From positions 1 to 64,000 of the forward strand of contig JAGBFR010000039.1 in assembly GCA_017936375.1 (NCBI GenBank): a stretch of DNA of 64,000 nt. The letters are read 5' to 3'. The stretch is from Clostridia bacterium (GTDB lineage Bacteria > Bacillota > Clostridia > Christensenellales > Aristaeellaceae). The first letter of the stretch is position 1, and each line of letters starts with the position of its first letter. This document shows, one piece after another, positions 1-9,100 of this stretch. Made by a program: the position numbers and the translations under genes. The notes beneath the pieces were generated by a model. It was not told where the DNA came from. It did no database searches and saw only the letters and a list, made by a program, of their open reading frames with translations.

Positions 1-79
1 ACCGAACACAGAAGTTAAGCCTTTCAGCGCCGATGGTACTTGGCTGGAGACGGCCCGGGAGAGTAGGTCGTTGCCGGAT
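1..79 (+). rRNA. rrf: 5S ribosomal RNA, 3' part
   Basis: The window opens inside a 5S rRNA. The segment starts with the conserved ACCGAACACAGAAGUUAAGC helix and loop, followed by the GAUGGUACUUGG and GGGAGAGUAGGUCGUUGCCGG blocks typical of bacterial 5S. About the first 35 bases lie outside the window. It is followed directly by a strong terminator, so this is the end of an rRNA operon transcribed on the plus strand. The exact 3' end could be off by one or two bases. Confidence 0.95.
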
Positions 80-90
80 CCCAAACAAAG

Positions 91-116
91 AACACACCCG
101 AATGGGTGTGTTTTTT
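91..116 (+). terminator. rRNA operon terminator
   Basis: A 9-bp perfect stem (AACACACCC / GGGTGTGTT) with the loop GAAT runs straight into a T tract. It sits 11 bases after the 5S rRNA and is a textbook intrinsic terminator for the rRNA operon. Confidence 0.93.
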
Positions 117-314
117 GTTTGGGATCTGATATATGTCTAATGCCTGTGGCGGAAGCAGAGCCGCCGGCGAACGCCCGGGAGCGATTTGTGCAGAGCGGCT
201 CGGCAGGCCTGTCTGATGATCTCGGGGGAAGGCACTCTGCCTGCGGAAGGGTGAGGTTCCGCGCCGCAGTGCGGTGCCTATCCTCCGCAAACTCCCTTCA
301 GAATCGACCTTTCC

Positions 315-343
315 TTTACTTTCAATTCTGATCATGCTATACT
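315..343 (+). promoter_or_regulatory. promoter of the GNAT gene
   Basis: An extended -10 (TGC followed by TATACT at 338-343) has the weaker -35 TTTACT 17 bases upstream. The 5' side (about 120-310) holds no recognisable gene; open frames there lack a ribosome binding site and any family resemblance. Confidence 0.6.
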
Positions 344-393
344 GACGCAGAAACAAAGGTTTTAGGATGGATTCAGTAGTGAGGTTAGGAGAA

Positions 394-879
394 ATGATTT
401 GCTTTAAGGCGATCAATGAAGAGAATTTTGATGCGGTCATCAACATGAAACGACCGGATGGTGAACACTTTGTAGCTTCCAATGCAGTTTGCCTTGCTCA
501 GGCATGGCTGTACCGGGATGACGGAGATGTTTTTCCGTTTGCGATCTATGACGATAATAGACCTGTCGGCTTCATGATGCTTGAAGAGGATATGGAGGAT
601 CAGCGGCTGGATCTGTGGCGCATTATGTTTCCGCCGGAGAATGAGGGCAGGGGTTATGGGACTGCTGCTGTCCGGCTGATGATAGAATATGCAAGAGAGT
701 CAGGAAAGTACAGACACATCGGTCTGCTTTGCAGTCCGGAGAATCACAGGGCACGACGAATCTATGATAAACTTGGATTCGAGCCAACGGGCGAAATCTG
801 CTATGGAGATATTGAAATGCGGCTGGACCTGGCAGCCGGTAATAGCAAGCAACAGTATGAACAGGAGGAATCTATATGA
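394..879 (+). CDS. GNAT family N-acetyltransferase (diamine/spermidine acetyltransferase-like)
   Basis: A 161-residue protein of the Gcn5-related acetyltransferase fold, which transfers acetyl from acetyl-CoA to an amine. The start MICFKAI and the FVASNAVCLAQA segment resemble BltD/SpeG-like polyamine acetyltransferases. The acetyl-CoA binding motif A is visible as ENEGRGYGTAAVRLM, followed by the LCSPENHRARRIYDKLGFEPTG block of motif B. An upstream ATG at 367 would add nine residues (MDSVVRLGE) that do not look conserved, so 394 is preferred, although 367 has an acceptable ribosome binding site. The stop overlaps the start of the next gene by four bases, indicating translational coupling. 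The real substrate cannot be told from sequence. Confidence 0.85.
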   Translation: MICFKAINEENFDAVINMKRPDGEHFVASNAVCLAQAWLYRDDGDVFPFAIYDDNRPVGFMMLEEDMEDQRLDLWRIMFPPENEGRGYGTAAVRLMIEYARESGKYRHIGLLCSPENHRARRIYDKLGFEPTGEICYGDIEMRLDLAAGNSKQQYEQEESI

Positions 880-1355
880 CCAAAGCCATCCTGATCTGCG
901 GCAAGATCTGCTCAGGCAAGAGTTCCTACGCAGAATCTGTACGGACGAAAGAAAACGCTGTGATCCTCTCTGCAGACGAGATCATGCTGTCCTGCTTTCC
1001 GCATCAGCTGGGCGATCAGCATGATATCATCGGTAATAAGGTGGAAACCTATCTGCGAAAAAAGGCGCTGGATATCCTCGCGACGGGCACGAGCATCATC
1101 CTTGACTGGGGCTTCTGGACGAAGGAAGGCCGGATGAAAAACCGCGCATACTTTGAGGAACAGGGGTATAAGGTCGAGATGCACCATGTCGATATCACGG
1201 ATGAAACATGGAAGAGGAACATCGACAGCCGAAATGCACAGGTGCTCGCCGGGCGTGAGGATGCGTATCTGGTGGACGATGGCCTGCTTAAGAAGCTGCT
1301 GGGCCGCTTTGAGGAGCCTGAGGATACAGAAATCGACGTGGTATACCGTTACTGA
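876..1355 (+). CDS. P-loop kinase-like ATP-binding protein (AAA_33 type)
   Basis: A 159-residue protein with an N-terminal Walker A motif GKICSGKSS (residues about 9-17), followed by ILSADEIML and, further on, IILDWGFWTKEGR as a Walker B-like strand. This layout matches small nucleoside/antibiotic kinase-like P-loop proteins (AAA_33, zeta-toxin/chloramphenicol phosphotransferase fold), which phosphorylate small molecules. The specific substrate is unknown. It overlaps the acetyltransferase by ATGA, so the two are one operon. Together they resemble small-molecule modification pairs that may confer tolerance to an antibiotic or toxic amine; this is inference only. No terminator is clear before the greA promoter. 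Confidence 0.75.
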   Translation: MTKAILICGKICSGKSSYAESVRTKENAVILSADEIMLSCFPHQLGDQHDIIGNKVETYLRKKALDILATGTSIILDWGFWTKEGRMKNRAYFEEQGYKVEMHHVDITDETWKRNIDSRNAQVLAGREDAYLVDDGLLKKLLGRFEEPEDTEIDVVYRY

Positions 1356-1471
1356 GAAGGCGTGCCGACTATGTGGCGCTGCACAGAAACTGGCCTGAAT
1401 GCACAGCCGGAAAATGGCAGCGCAGCGCGGAGAGAATAATGGTAAATGAACCGGGAAAACCCTTTATTCAA

Positions 1472-1500
1472 TTGACAAAAATCAGGCGACGGAGTATAAT
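1472..1500 (+). promoter_or_regulatory. consensus SigA promoter of greA-lysS
   Basis: TTGACA (1472-1477) and TATAAT (1495-1500) are both perfect matches and are separated by exactly 17 bases. The leader (about 1507-1604) contains two small hairpins: GCGGAG/CTCCGC at 1521-1538 and a TTCCCGC/GCGGGGAA-type stem at 1559-1577. No T-box or known riboswitch pattern was recognised in it. Confidence 0.92.
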
Positions 1501-1604
1501 CTAACAATATGGAACAATATGCGGAGTTTGCGCTCCGCTATTCCTGTGTTGGCCTGAGTTCCCGCAGAAGCGGGGAAGGCCGTATCGAAAAGGAGAAGAA
1601 GATC

Positions 1605-2090
1605 ATGGCAGAGATTAAGCGTCTTGAGATGACCCGCGAAGGCCTTCAGAAGCTGAAGGAAGAGCTTGAATACAAAGAGACAACTGAAAAAATGCGCATT
1701 GCGGAGCAGCTCAAGGTGGCTATCTCCTACGGCGACCTGAGCGAGAACGCGGAGTATGACGCGGCGAAGAACGATCAGGCTGCGCTGGAGCAGCGCATTA
1801 CCGAGCTGCGCGCGATGATCGAGAATGCGGTCGTCGTTGACGAGAGCAAGATCAATACCGACGTTGTCGGCTTCGGCACCCGCGTGACCCTCGTGGATCT
1901 TGACGACGAGGATGAGGAGCAGGAGGTCTACACGATCGTCGGCACCTCTGAGTCCGATCCGGCCAACGGCCGCCTGTCCAACGAGTCCCCGGTCGGCGCT
2001 GCGCTGATCGGCGCGAGCGTGGGCGACGTCGTTTCCGCGCAGACCCCAGGCGGCGTCCGCCGCCTGCGCGTTCTGGAGATCGCGCTGTAA
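1605..2090 (+). CDS. greA: transcription elongation factor GreA
   Basis: A 161-residue protein, the normal GreA length. It binds the RNA polymerase secondary channel and stimulates cleavage of backtracked transcripts. The N-terminal coiled coil (residues about 1-75) carries the family signature GDLSENAEYDAAK, whose acidic tip residues act at the polymerase active site. The C-terminal FKBP-like domain ends with the SPVGAALIGASVGDVV block. The ATG at 1605 follows AGGAG at a normal distance and begins MAEIKRLEMTREG; an upstream in-frame start at 1509 would only add leader sequence. It is 29 bases from lysS and shares its promoter, a common greA-lysS pairing in Firmicutes. Confidence 0.97.
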   Translation: MAEIKRLEMTREGLQKLKEELEYKETTEKMRIAEQLKVAISYGDLSENAEYDAAKNDQAALEQRITELRAMIENAVVVDESKINTDVVGFGTRVTLVDLDDEDEEQEVYTIVGTSESDPANGRLSNESPVGAALIGASVGDVVSAQTPGGVRRLRVLEIAL

Positions 2091-2119
2091 GCAAACCTGT
2101 TTGAGAAAGAGGAACCCAA

Positions 2120-3607
2120 ATGGCTGAAGAAAAGATTCTGACTGCGTCCGAGCTGAGCGAGCAGGAGCAGATTCGTCGTGCAAAGCTGGCCAAGTATCAG
2201 GAAGAGGGCCGCGACCCCTTTGTGATCACCAAGTTTGATCGCACCCATACCTCTGCGCAGATTCTGCGTGACTTTGATGCGCTGGAGAATCAGGAGGTCG
2301 TGATCGCGGGCCGTATGATGAGCCGCCGCATCATGGGCAAGGCGTCCTTTGTCCATCTGCTGGATGGCGAGGGCAAGATTCAGGCGTACGTCCGCCGCGA
2401 TGACGTCGGCGAGGACGTGTATGCCGACTTTAAGACCATGGATATCGGCGATATCATCGGCGTGGTCGGCACGCCCTTCCGCACGAAGACGGGTGAGATC
2501 TCCGTCCACGCGACGAAGCTGACGCTGCTCTCCAAGTCCCTGCATGTGTTGCCGGAGAAGTTCCATGGCTTGACCGATACCGATACCCGCTATCGCCAGC
2601 GCTATATCGATCTAATCGTCAATCCGGAGTCCAAGGACACGTTCATCAAGCGCTCTAAGATCATCTCCACCATCCGCCAGTATCTGGATGGACAGGGCTT
2701 CATCGAGGTGGAGACCCCGATGCTCGTGAGCAACGCCGGCGGCGCTGCTGCCCGCCCGTTTGAGACGCACTTTAATGCGCTTGACGAGGATGTGAAGCTG
2801 CGCATCTCTCTGGAGCTTTATCTCAAGCGACTGATTGTCGGCGGCATGGACAAGGTTTATGAGATTGGCCGCGTCTTCCGCAACGAGGGCGTGGATACCC
2901 GCCACAATCCGGAGTTCACGCTCATGGAGCTCTATCAGGCGTATACCGACTACCACGGCATGATGGACCTGACGGAGAATCTCTATCGTCATATCGCCAA
3001 GACTGTGCTGGGCAAGACCACGATTGTCTATAATGGCATTGAGATGGATCTGGGAAAGCCCTTTGAGCGCATCACCATGCTCGACGCGGTCAAGAAGTAT
3101 TCCGGCGTGGATTTTAACGAGATCCACACCCTTGAAGAGGCGCGCGCCATCGCGAAGGAGAAGCATGTCGAGTTCGAGGAGCGCCATGGCAAGGGCGATA
3201 TCCTCAACCTGTTCTTCGAGGAGTTCGTCGAGGAGCATCTGATCCAGCCGACCTTCGTCATGGATCACCCGATTGAGATCTCCCCGCTGACCAAGAAGAA
3301 GCCGGAGAATCCCGAGTATGTCGAACGCTTTGAGTTCTTCATGAACGGCTGGGAGATGGCCAACGCCTACTCCGAGCTCAACGACCCGATTGACCAGCGC
3401 GAGCGCTTCAAGGCGCAGGAAATCCAGCTGGCCAAGGGCGATGAAGAGGCCAACACCACCGACGAGGACTTCCTCTATGCGCTTGAGCTGGGCATGCCTC
3501 CGACGGGCGGCATCGGCTTTGGCATTGACCGCATGGTCATGCTGATGACGGACAGCCAGGCCATCCGCGATGTGCTGCTCTTCCCCACGATGAAGCAGGT
3601 GAAGTAA
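2120..3607 (+). CDS. lysS: lysyl-tRNA synthetase, class II
   Basis: A 495-residue enzyme that charges tRNA-Lys. The N-terminal OB-fold anticodon-binding domain (about 60-150, with VVIAGRMMSRRIMGKASF) is followed by the class II catalytic core. Motif 2 is seen as FRNEGVDTRHNPEFTLMELY and motif 3 as GIGFGIDRMVMLMTDSQ near the C terminus, ending in the typical DVLLFPTMK. Length is normal. It is preceded by GAAAGAGG and sits immediately after greA. No T-box leader is seen, so expression is probably constitutive from the greA promoter. No clear terminator separates it from xpt. Confidence 0.97.
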   Translation: MAEEKILTASELSEQEQIRRAKLAKYQEEGRDPFVITKFDRTHTSAQILRDFDALENQEVVIAGRMMSRRIMGKASFVHLLDGEGKIQAYVRRDDVGEDVYADFKTMDIGDIIGVVGTPFRTKTGEISVHATKLTLLSKSLHVLPEKFHGLTDTDTRYRQRYIDLIVNPESKDTFIKRSKIISTIRQYLDGQGFIEVETPMLVSNAGGAAARPFETHFNALDEDVKLRISLELYLKRLIVGGMDKVYEIGRVFRNEGVDTRHNPEFTLMELYQAYTDYHGMMDLTENLYRHIAKTVLGKTTIVYNGIEMDLGKPFERITMLDAVKKYSGVDFNEIHTLEEARAIAKEKHVEFEERHGKGDILNLFFEEFVEEHLIQPTFVMDHPIEISPLTKKKPENPEYVERFEFFMNGWEMANAYSELNDPIDQRERFKAQEIQLAKGDEEANTTDEDFLYALELGMPPTGGIGFGIDRMVMLMTDSQAIRDVLLFPTMKQVK

Positions 3608-3754
3608 GCGCCTGTCCGGCATGGTGATGCAGCCTTGTCCATCGACGGGCGGGACTGCTGCTTTGCAGATCGTGTTGCACAATGAGTTAAAATACGCCTC
3701 CGTCGGTCAGGCATGGCGGGTGGCGCTTCAGGCTACGAAAGGAAGGTACTTCCA

Positions 3755-4339
3755 ATGAATTTTCTGGAAGAGAGAATTGTAAAGGACGGCATCGTCAAGC
3801 CGGGCAATGTGCTGAAGGTGGACAGCTTTCTCAACCATCAGATGGATGTTGCGCTGCTGGATGAAATCGGCCGCGAATTCAAGCGCCGTTTTGCTGACAA
3901 GAAGATTACCAAGGTCCTGACCATCGAAGCCTCCGGCATTGCCATTGCCTACCCTGTCGCGCGTGAGTTTGGTGTGCCGCTCGTCTTTGCAAAGAAATCC
4001 AAGTCCATCAACATCGAAGGCGAAATGTATGTCGCTGAGGTTGAATCCTTTACCCATAAGAACAAGAACAAGGTCATCGTCTCCAAGAGATTCCTGGGAC
4101 CCGATGATCATCTCCTGATTATCGACGATTTCCTGGCGAATGGCTGTGCGCTGCAGGGCCTCATTACCATCGCAGAATCTGCCGGCGCTACCGTCGAAGG
4201 ACTGGGCATTGCCATTGAGAAGGGCTTCCAGATTGGCGGCCGCGTCATCCGCAACTTTGGCTATCGTCTGGAGTCTCTGGCCATCGTGGATGCGATGGAT
4301 GTGGAAACGGGCGAGATCACGTTCAGAGCACAGGACTAA
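3755..4339 (+). CDS. xpt: xanthine phosphoribosyltransferase
   Basis: A 194-residue type I phosphoribosyltransferase that makes XMP from xanthine and PRPP (purine salvage). The PRPP-binding loop is visible as [14 protein letters not shown], with the [28 protein letters not shown] segment characteristic of Xpt upstream of it. The start at 3755 lies after AAAGGAAGG; a longer frame from 3713 has no ribosome binding site. The usual purine (guanine) riboswitch of Firmicutes xpt genes was not recognised in the 147-base gap after lysS. The gene faces guaB, which makes XMP by the de novo route, so both XMP sources end at this junction. Confidence 0.95.
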   Translation: MNFLEERIVKDGIVKPGNVLKVDSFLNHQMDVALLDEIGREFKRRFADKKITKVLTIEASGIAIAYPVAREFGVPLVFAKKSKSINIEGEMYVAEVESFTHKNKNKVIVSKRFLGPDDHLLIIDDFLANGCALQGLITIAESAGATVEGLGIAIEKGFQIGGRVIRNFGYRLESLAIVDAMDVETGEITFRAQD

Positions 4340-4377
4340 TCCGGATGAATCTGGAGCAATCACAAGAATATATGGCA

Positions 4378-4413
4378 GGGCGTCGCCTCATCAGAGGCGG
4401 CGCCCCGCTTTTT
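4378..4413 (+). terminator. terminator after xpt
   Basis: A 12-bp stem GGGCGTCGCCTC / GAGGCGGCGCCC with the loop ATCA is followed by CGCTTTTTATT. It ends the greA-lysS-xpt transcription unit. Confidence 0.9.
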
Positions 4414-4483
4414 ATTGAGGAGGAATCATCGGCTGCAGCGAAAGGGGAGGGGAGCGTTCCATGTGCGCTTCATCGGCAGACGG

Positions 4484-4512
4484 AAAAAAAGAAGCACCCG
4501 GATGGATGCTTC
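4484..4512 (-). terminator. terminator of the purine operon (after guaB)
   Basis: Read on the minus strand, a 9-bp stem GAAGCATCC / GGGTGCTTC with the loop ATCC is followed by seven T residues. It lies 14 bases past the guaB stop and closes the pur operon. Confidence 0.9.
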
Positions 4513-4525
4513 TTCATGGATTGTA

Positions 4526-6028
4526 TCAGACCTCTTTGGTCGCGGTCTTGAGCAGAACGTCGTGCGCGCCGCCTTCAACGATGGAAACGGCGGAGACGAG
4601 CGTCAGACGCGCCTTCTCCTGAAGCTCAGGAATCGTCAGCGCGCCGCAGTTGCACATGGTGGAGCGAACCTTGGCCAGCGTAACCTGAACGTTGTCAGAG
4701 AGCTTGCCCGCGTAGGGGACATAGGAGTCGACGCCCTCTTCGAACTTGAGCTTCTTATCGCCGCCCAGATCGTAGCGCTGCCAGTTGCGGGCGCGGTTGC
4801 TGCCCTCGCCCCAGTATTCCTTCATCATGGTGCCGTTCACATTGACCTTCGCGGACGGGCTCTCGTCAAAGCGGGCGAAATAGCGGCCCAGCATCACGAA
4901 ATCTGCGCCCATAGCCAGCGCCAGCGTCAGGTGATGATCATGCACGATGCCGCCGTCGGAGCAGACCGGGACGTAAATACCGGTTTCCTCGAAGTATTCG
5001 TCGCGCGCCTTGCAGACCTCGATCAGCGCGGTCGCCTGGCCGCGGCCAATGCCCTTCGTCTCGCGGGTGATGCAGATGGAGCCGCCGCCGATACCGACCT
5101 TGATGAAGTCCGCGCCGCAGTCAGCGAGGAAGCGGAAGCCCTCGCGATCGACGACATTGCCCGCGCCGATCTTGACGGAATCGCCATAGTTCTCACGAAC
5201 CCACGCGATGGTGCGCTTCTGCCACTCGGAGAAACCCTCGGAGGAGTCGATGCACAGCACGTCGACGCCGGCATTGAGCAGGGCCGGGATGCGCTCGGCG
5301 TAGTCGCGGGTGTTGATGCCCGCGCCGACGACATAGCGCTTTTCCTTGTCCAGCAGCTCCAGCGGATTCTTCTTGTGGGAGTCGTAATCCTTGCGGAAAA
5401 CGAAGCAGGAGAGGCGGCCGTCCTTGTCCACGATCGGCAGCGCGTTGAGCTTGTGATCCCAGATGATGTCGTTGGCTTCCTTGAGGGAAGTGCCTTCCGG
5501 CGCGGTGATCAGCTTCTCAAGCGGCGTCATAAAGGAAGACACCAGCGCGTTCTTGTCCATGCGGCTGACGCGATAGTCGCGGCCGGTGACAATGCCCAGC
5601 AGCTTGCCGTTCGCCGTTCCATCCTCGGTGACGGCGACGGTGGAGTGGCCGGTCTGCTCCTTGAGCGCAAGGATGTCAGCCAGCGTCTGATCCGGGCGGA
5701 TATTGGAATTGCTCGTGACAAAACCGGCCTTATATCCCTTCACAGCGGCGACCATCGCAGCCTCATCTTCAATGCTCTGGGAGCCATAGATAAAGGAGAC
5801 GCCGCCCTCCTGGGCCAGGGCGATCGCAAGATTCTTGCCGGAAACCGCCTGCATGATGGCAGAAACCAGAGGAATCTTCATGGTGATCGAGGATTTTTCA
5901 CCCTTCTTGAATCGGACAAGAGGAGTTTCGAGATTCACGTTATCGGGAATGCATTCCGCGGAAGAGTAGCCGGGAACCAGCAGATACTCATTGAACGTAT
6001 GGGACGGCTCAGAGAAAAAATACGCCAT
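4526..6028 (-). CDS. guaB: inosine-5'-monophosphate dehydrogenase
   Basis: A 500-residue enzyme that oxidises IMP to XMP with NAD+, the committed step to GMP. Two CBS repeats lie at about residues 105-225 ([32 protein letters not shown]). The catalytic loop holds Cys319 in [13 protein letters not shown], and a second glycine-rich loop is seen at [31 protein letters not shown]. Instead of the common GPGSICTTRIVAGVG signature it has the [20 protein letters not shown] form of a divergent IMPDH subgroup, so a GMP reductase-like activity cannot be fully excluded. The ATG at 6028 follows GAGGTG by seven bases; an upstream ATG at 6043 has no such site. It is the last gene of the pur operon. Confidence 0.88.
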   Translation of the reverse strand: MAYFFSEPSHTFNEYLLVPGYSSAECIPDNVNLETPLVRFKKGEKSSITMKIPLVSAIMQAVSGKNLAIALAQEGGVSFIYGSQSIEDEAAMVAAVKGYKAGFVTSNSNIRPDQTLADILALKEQTGHSTVAVTEDGTANGKLLGIVTGRDYRVSRMDKNALVSSFMTPLEKLITAPEGTSLKEANDIIWDHKLNALPIVDKDGRLSCFVFRKDYDSHKKNPLELLDKEKRYVVGAGINTRDYAERIPALLNAGVDVLCIDSSEGFSEWQKRTIAWVRENYGDSVKIGAGNVVDREGFRFLADCGADFIKVGIGGGSICITRETKGIGRGQATALIEVCKARDEYFEETGIYVPVCSDGGIVHDHHLTLALAMGADFVMLGRYFARFDESPSAKVNVNGTMMKEYWGEGSNRARNWQRYDLGGDKKLKFEEGVDSYVPYAGKLSDNVQVTLAKVRSTMCNCGALTIPELQEKARLTLVSAVSIVEGGAHDVLLKTATKEV

Positions 6029-6106
6029 GGAAATACACCTCATTTCTAAAGATTGATTGTTCAGAGGGCTGCACAGACAATCCTCCGGAGCAACTTGGTG
6101 ATGGGA

Positions 6107-9100
6107 TTACAGGGAATAATACGCCTTCGCGGATTCAAACAGGTGCAGATCGTAACATCCGGGGACGTTGACATAGAGCTGAGAGCCGATGCGCTCGGCG
6201 TGGCCCATCTTGCCAAACACGCGGCCATCCGGCGAGGTAATGCCCTCGATCGCCCAGACAGATCCGTTAGGATTATACTGTACATCCATCGTCGGCCTGC
6301 TGTCAAGATCAACATACTGCGTGGCGATCTGTCCATTGGCGGCGAGCTTTCTGAGCAGCTCATCGGAGCAAAGGAAGCGGCCCTCGCCGTGAGAGATCGG
6401 CACGTTCACGACATCGCCGACGTTCATCTTCGTCAGCCACGGAGAGCGGTTGGACGCGATGCGCGTGCGCACGATCTTGGACTGATGGCGGCCGATGACA
6501 TTGTAGCTGAGCGTCGGGCAGGTTTCATCGGTATCGATGATCTCGCCGAAGGGGACGAGGCCCAGCTTGATGAGCGCCTGGAAGCCGTTGCAGATGCCCA
6601 GCATCAGGCCGTCACGGTTCTTGAGCAGCTCCATCGTGGCGTCAGTGACCTCCGGATTGCGGAAGAAGGCGGTGATGAACTTGCCGGAGCCATCCGGTTC
6701 GTCGCCGCCGGAGAAGCCGCCCGGAATGAAGATGATCTGGCTGTCCTTCGCCGCACGGGCAAAGCGGGCCGCAGACTCCGCGACGCCCTGCGCACTCTGG
6801 TTGTTGATCACCAGAATCTCGGCGTCCAGACCGCCCTTGATGGCAGCGCGTGCGCTGTCGTATTCGCAGTTCGTGCCCGGGAACACCGGGATGAGCACCT
6901 TCGGCTTTGCCGTGCCAACCCTCGGCGCGACGCGATGCTCCGCATGCGCCTCGATGACAGGCGTCTCGCCCTGAACGTCCGGCGTCCTGTTCGGATAGAC
7001 GCTCTCCAGCACGTTCTCATAGATGTCAGAAAGCTCTGCGATGGACGCGATATCGCCGTTCAGGCTGATCTGCGCGGCCTCGGTCGTGTAGCCGATGAGC
7101 GTGCCCTCCGCGGTTTCCTCCGTGAGCTCTGCGATAATCATGCCCGGCATGACGCGCATCGCAGCGGCTTCGCTGCCTGCAAAGCCAATCTCGTTGCCGA
7201 AGGACATCTTCATGACGCCTTCTGCAATGCCGCCTGCCTCGATGGCCCATGCGGAGGCAACCTTGCCGCTCTGGCACAGCGCGTGGAACGCCTCCCACGC
7301 CTCGCAGTGCGCGGCGTAGTCGGTCAGGCTGTCGCTGCCAAAGATGTAGACGGGATGACCGGCCTGCTTGAATTCGGTGGAAATCACCTCGCCGGCCTTG
7401 AGCGGAGCGATCGCGAAGGAGATCACCGTCGGCGGAACGTCGCGGTCAAGGAAGGAGCCGGACATGGAGTCCTTGCCGCCGATTGCCGCAGCGGAGAGGC
7501 CCAGCTGCGCATCCAGCGCGCCCAGGAGCGCCATGAACGGCTTGCCCCAGCGCTTGGGCTCATTGCGCAGCTTCTCAAAGAATTCCTGCAGGGTCAGATA
7601 GGCCGCCTTGTAGTCGGCGCCTGCCGCGACGATCTTCGCGACAGAGGTGATGATGCTGGCCTGCGCGCCGGTGAACGGATCGCTGCTCAGCCAGTCGGGA
7701 TCGCAGCCCCAGGACATCACGCTTGCCTGCTCGGTCTGCTGATCGGGCAGAACGGGGAACGTCGCGGCCATCGCCTGCGCGGGGGAGCGCTGCGTCTTGC
7801 CGCCGAAGGGCATCAGCACGGAACCGGCGCCGATGGTGCTGTCAAAGCGCTCGACCAGACCGCGGCGGGAGGCGAACTTCAGATCGCCGGCGATTTCGCG
7901 CAGCGTCCTGCCCTCGGCGCAGGAGATTTCTGCGCCGCTGCGCGCGACGGATACATCCGCATGCTTGACCGCGCCGTTGGTATCCAGGAACGCGCGGCTG
8001 AGGTTGGCAATGGTATTGCCCTTCCAGGTCATGACCATGCGCTCTTCCTCGGTGACGACCGCCACGCGGTACGCCTCGAGATTCTCGCGCTCAGCCGCAG
8101 CGATGAATGCATCCGCATCCTCGCTGGCGACGACCACGGCCATGCGCTCCTGAGACTCGGAGATTGCCAGCTCGGTGCCGTCAAGGCCCTCGTACTTCTT
8201 GCGGACAGCATCCAGATCGATGCGCAGGCCCGCGGCAAGCTCGCCGATGGCGACGGATACGCCGCCCGCACCAAAGTCATTGCAGCGCTTGATCAGACGG
8301 GTCACATTCGCATCGCGGAACAGGCGCTGAATCTTGCGCTCTTCCGGCGCGTTGCCCTTCTGGACCTCGGAGGCCATCGTCGTCAGGGATTTCATATTGT
8401 GGGACTTGGAGGAGCCGGTCGCGCCGCCGATGCCGTCGCGGCCTGTGCGGCCGCCCAGCAGCACGATCACATCGCCCGGGGCCGGACGCTCGCGCCGTAC
8501 ATTGTAGGCGGGCGCAGCGGCGACGACAGCGCCGCATTCCATGCGCTTGGCGATATAGCCGTCATGATACAGCTCTGCGACATGGCCGGTCGCCAGACCG
8601 ATCTGATTGCCGTAGGAAGAGTATCCGGCGGCAGCGGTCTGCGCCAGCTTGCGCTGGGGCAGCTTGCCGGCCAGCGTCTTTTCAAACGGAACGCGCGGAT
8701 CGGCGCCGCCGGTGACGCGCATGGCCTGATGGACATAAGCGCGGCCGGAAAGGGGATCGCGGATGCAGCCGCCGATACAGGTGGCCGCGCCGCCGAACGG
8801 CTCAATCTCCGTCGGATGGTTGTGCGTCTCGTTCTTGAACATCAGCAGCCAGTCCTGATCCTCGCCGTCCACATTCGCATTGACATGGATGGAGCAGGCG
8901 TTGATCTCCTCGCTCTCGTCAAGCTCCGGCAGCAGGCCGCGCTTCTTGAGCGTCTTGGTGCCGATGGTGGCGATGTCCATGAGGGTCTGCGGGCGCCTGG
9001 CTGCCTTCTCCTCGCCATAGACCTCAACGCGGGAGGCGAGATAGCGCTCGTATGCGGCGCGGACAGCCTCGTCTTCAATCTCAATGTGGTCAAGATGCGT

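Noticed and set aside
1501..1604. T-box leader for lysS
   Set aside because: The leader is only about 100 bases long and has no T-box sequence; the hairpins are small and greA intervenes.
3608..3754. Purine riboswitch before xpt
   Set aside because: The gap lacks the conserved junction sequences of the purine aptamer; no such fold was recognised by eye. A covariance-model search would settle it.
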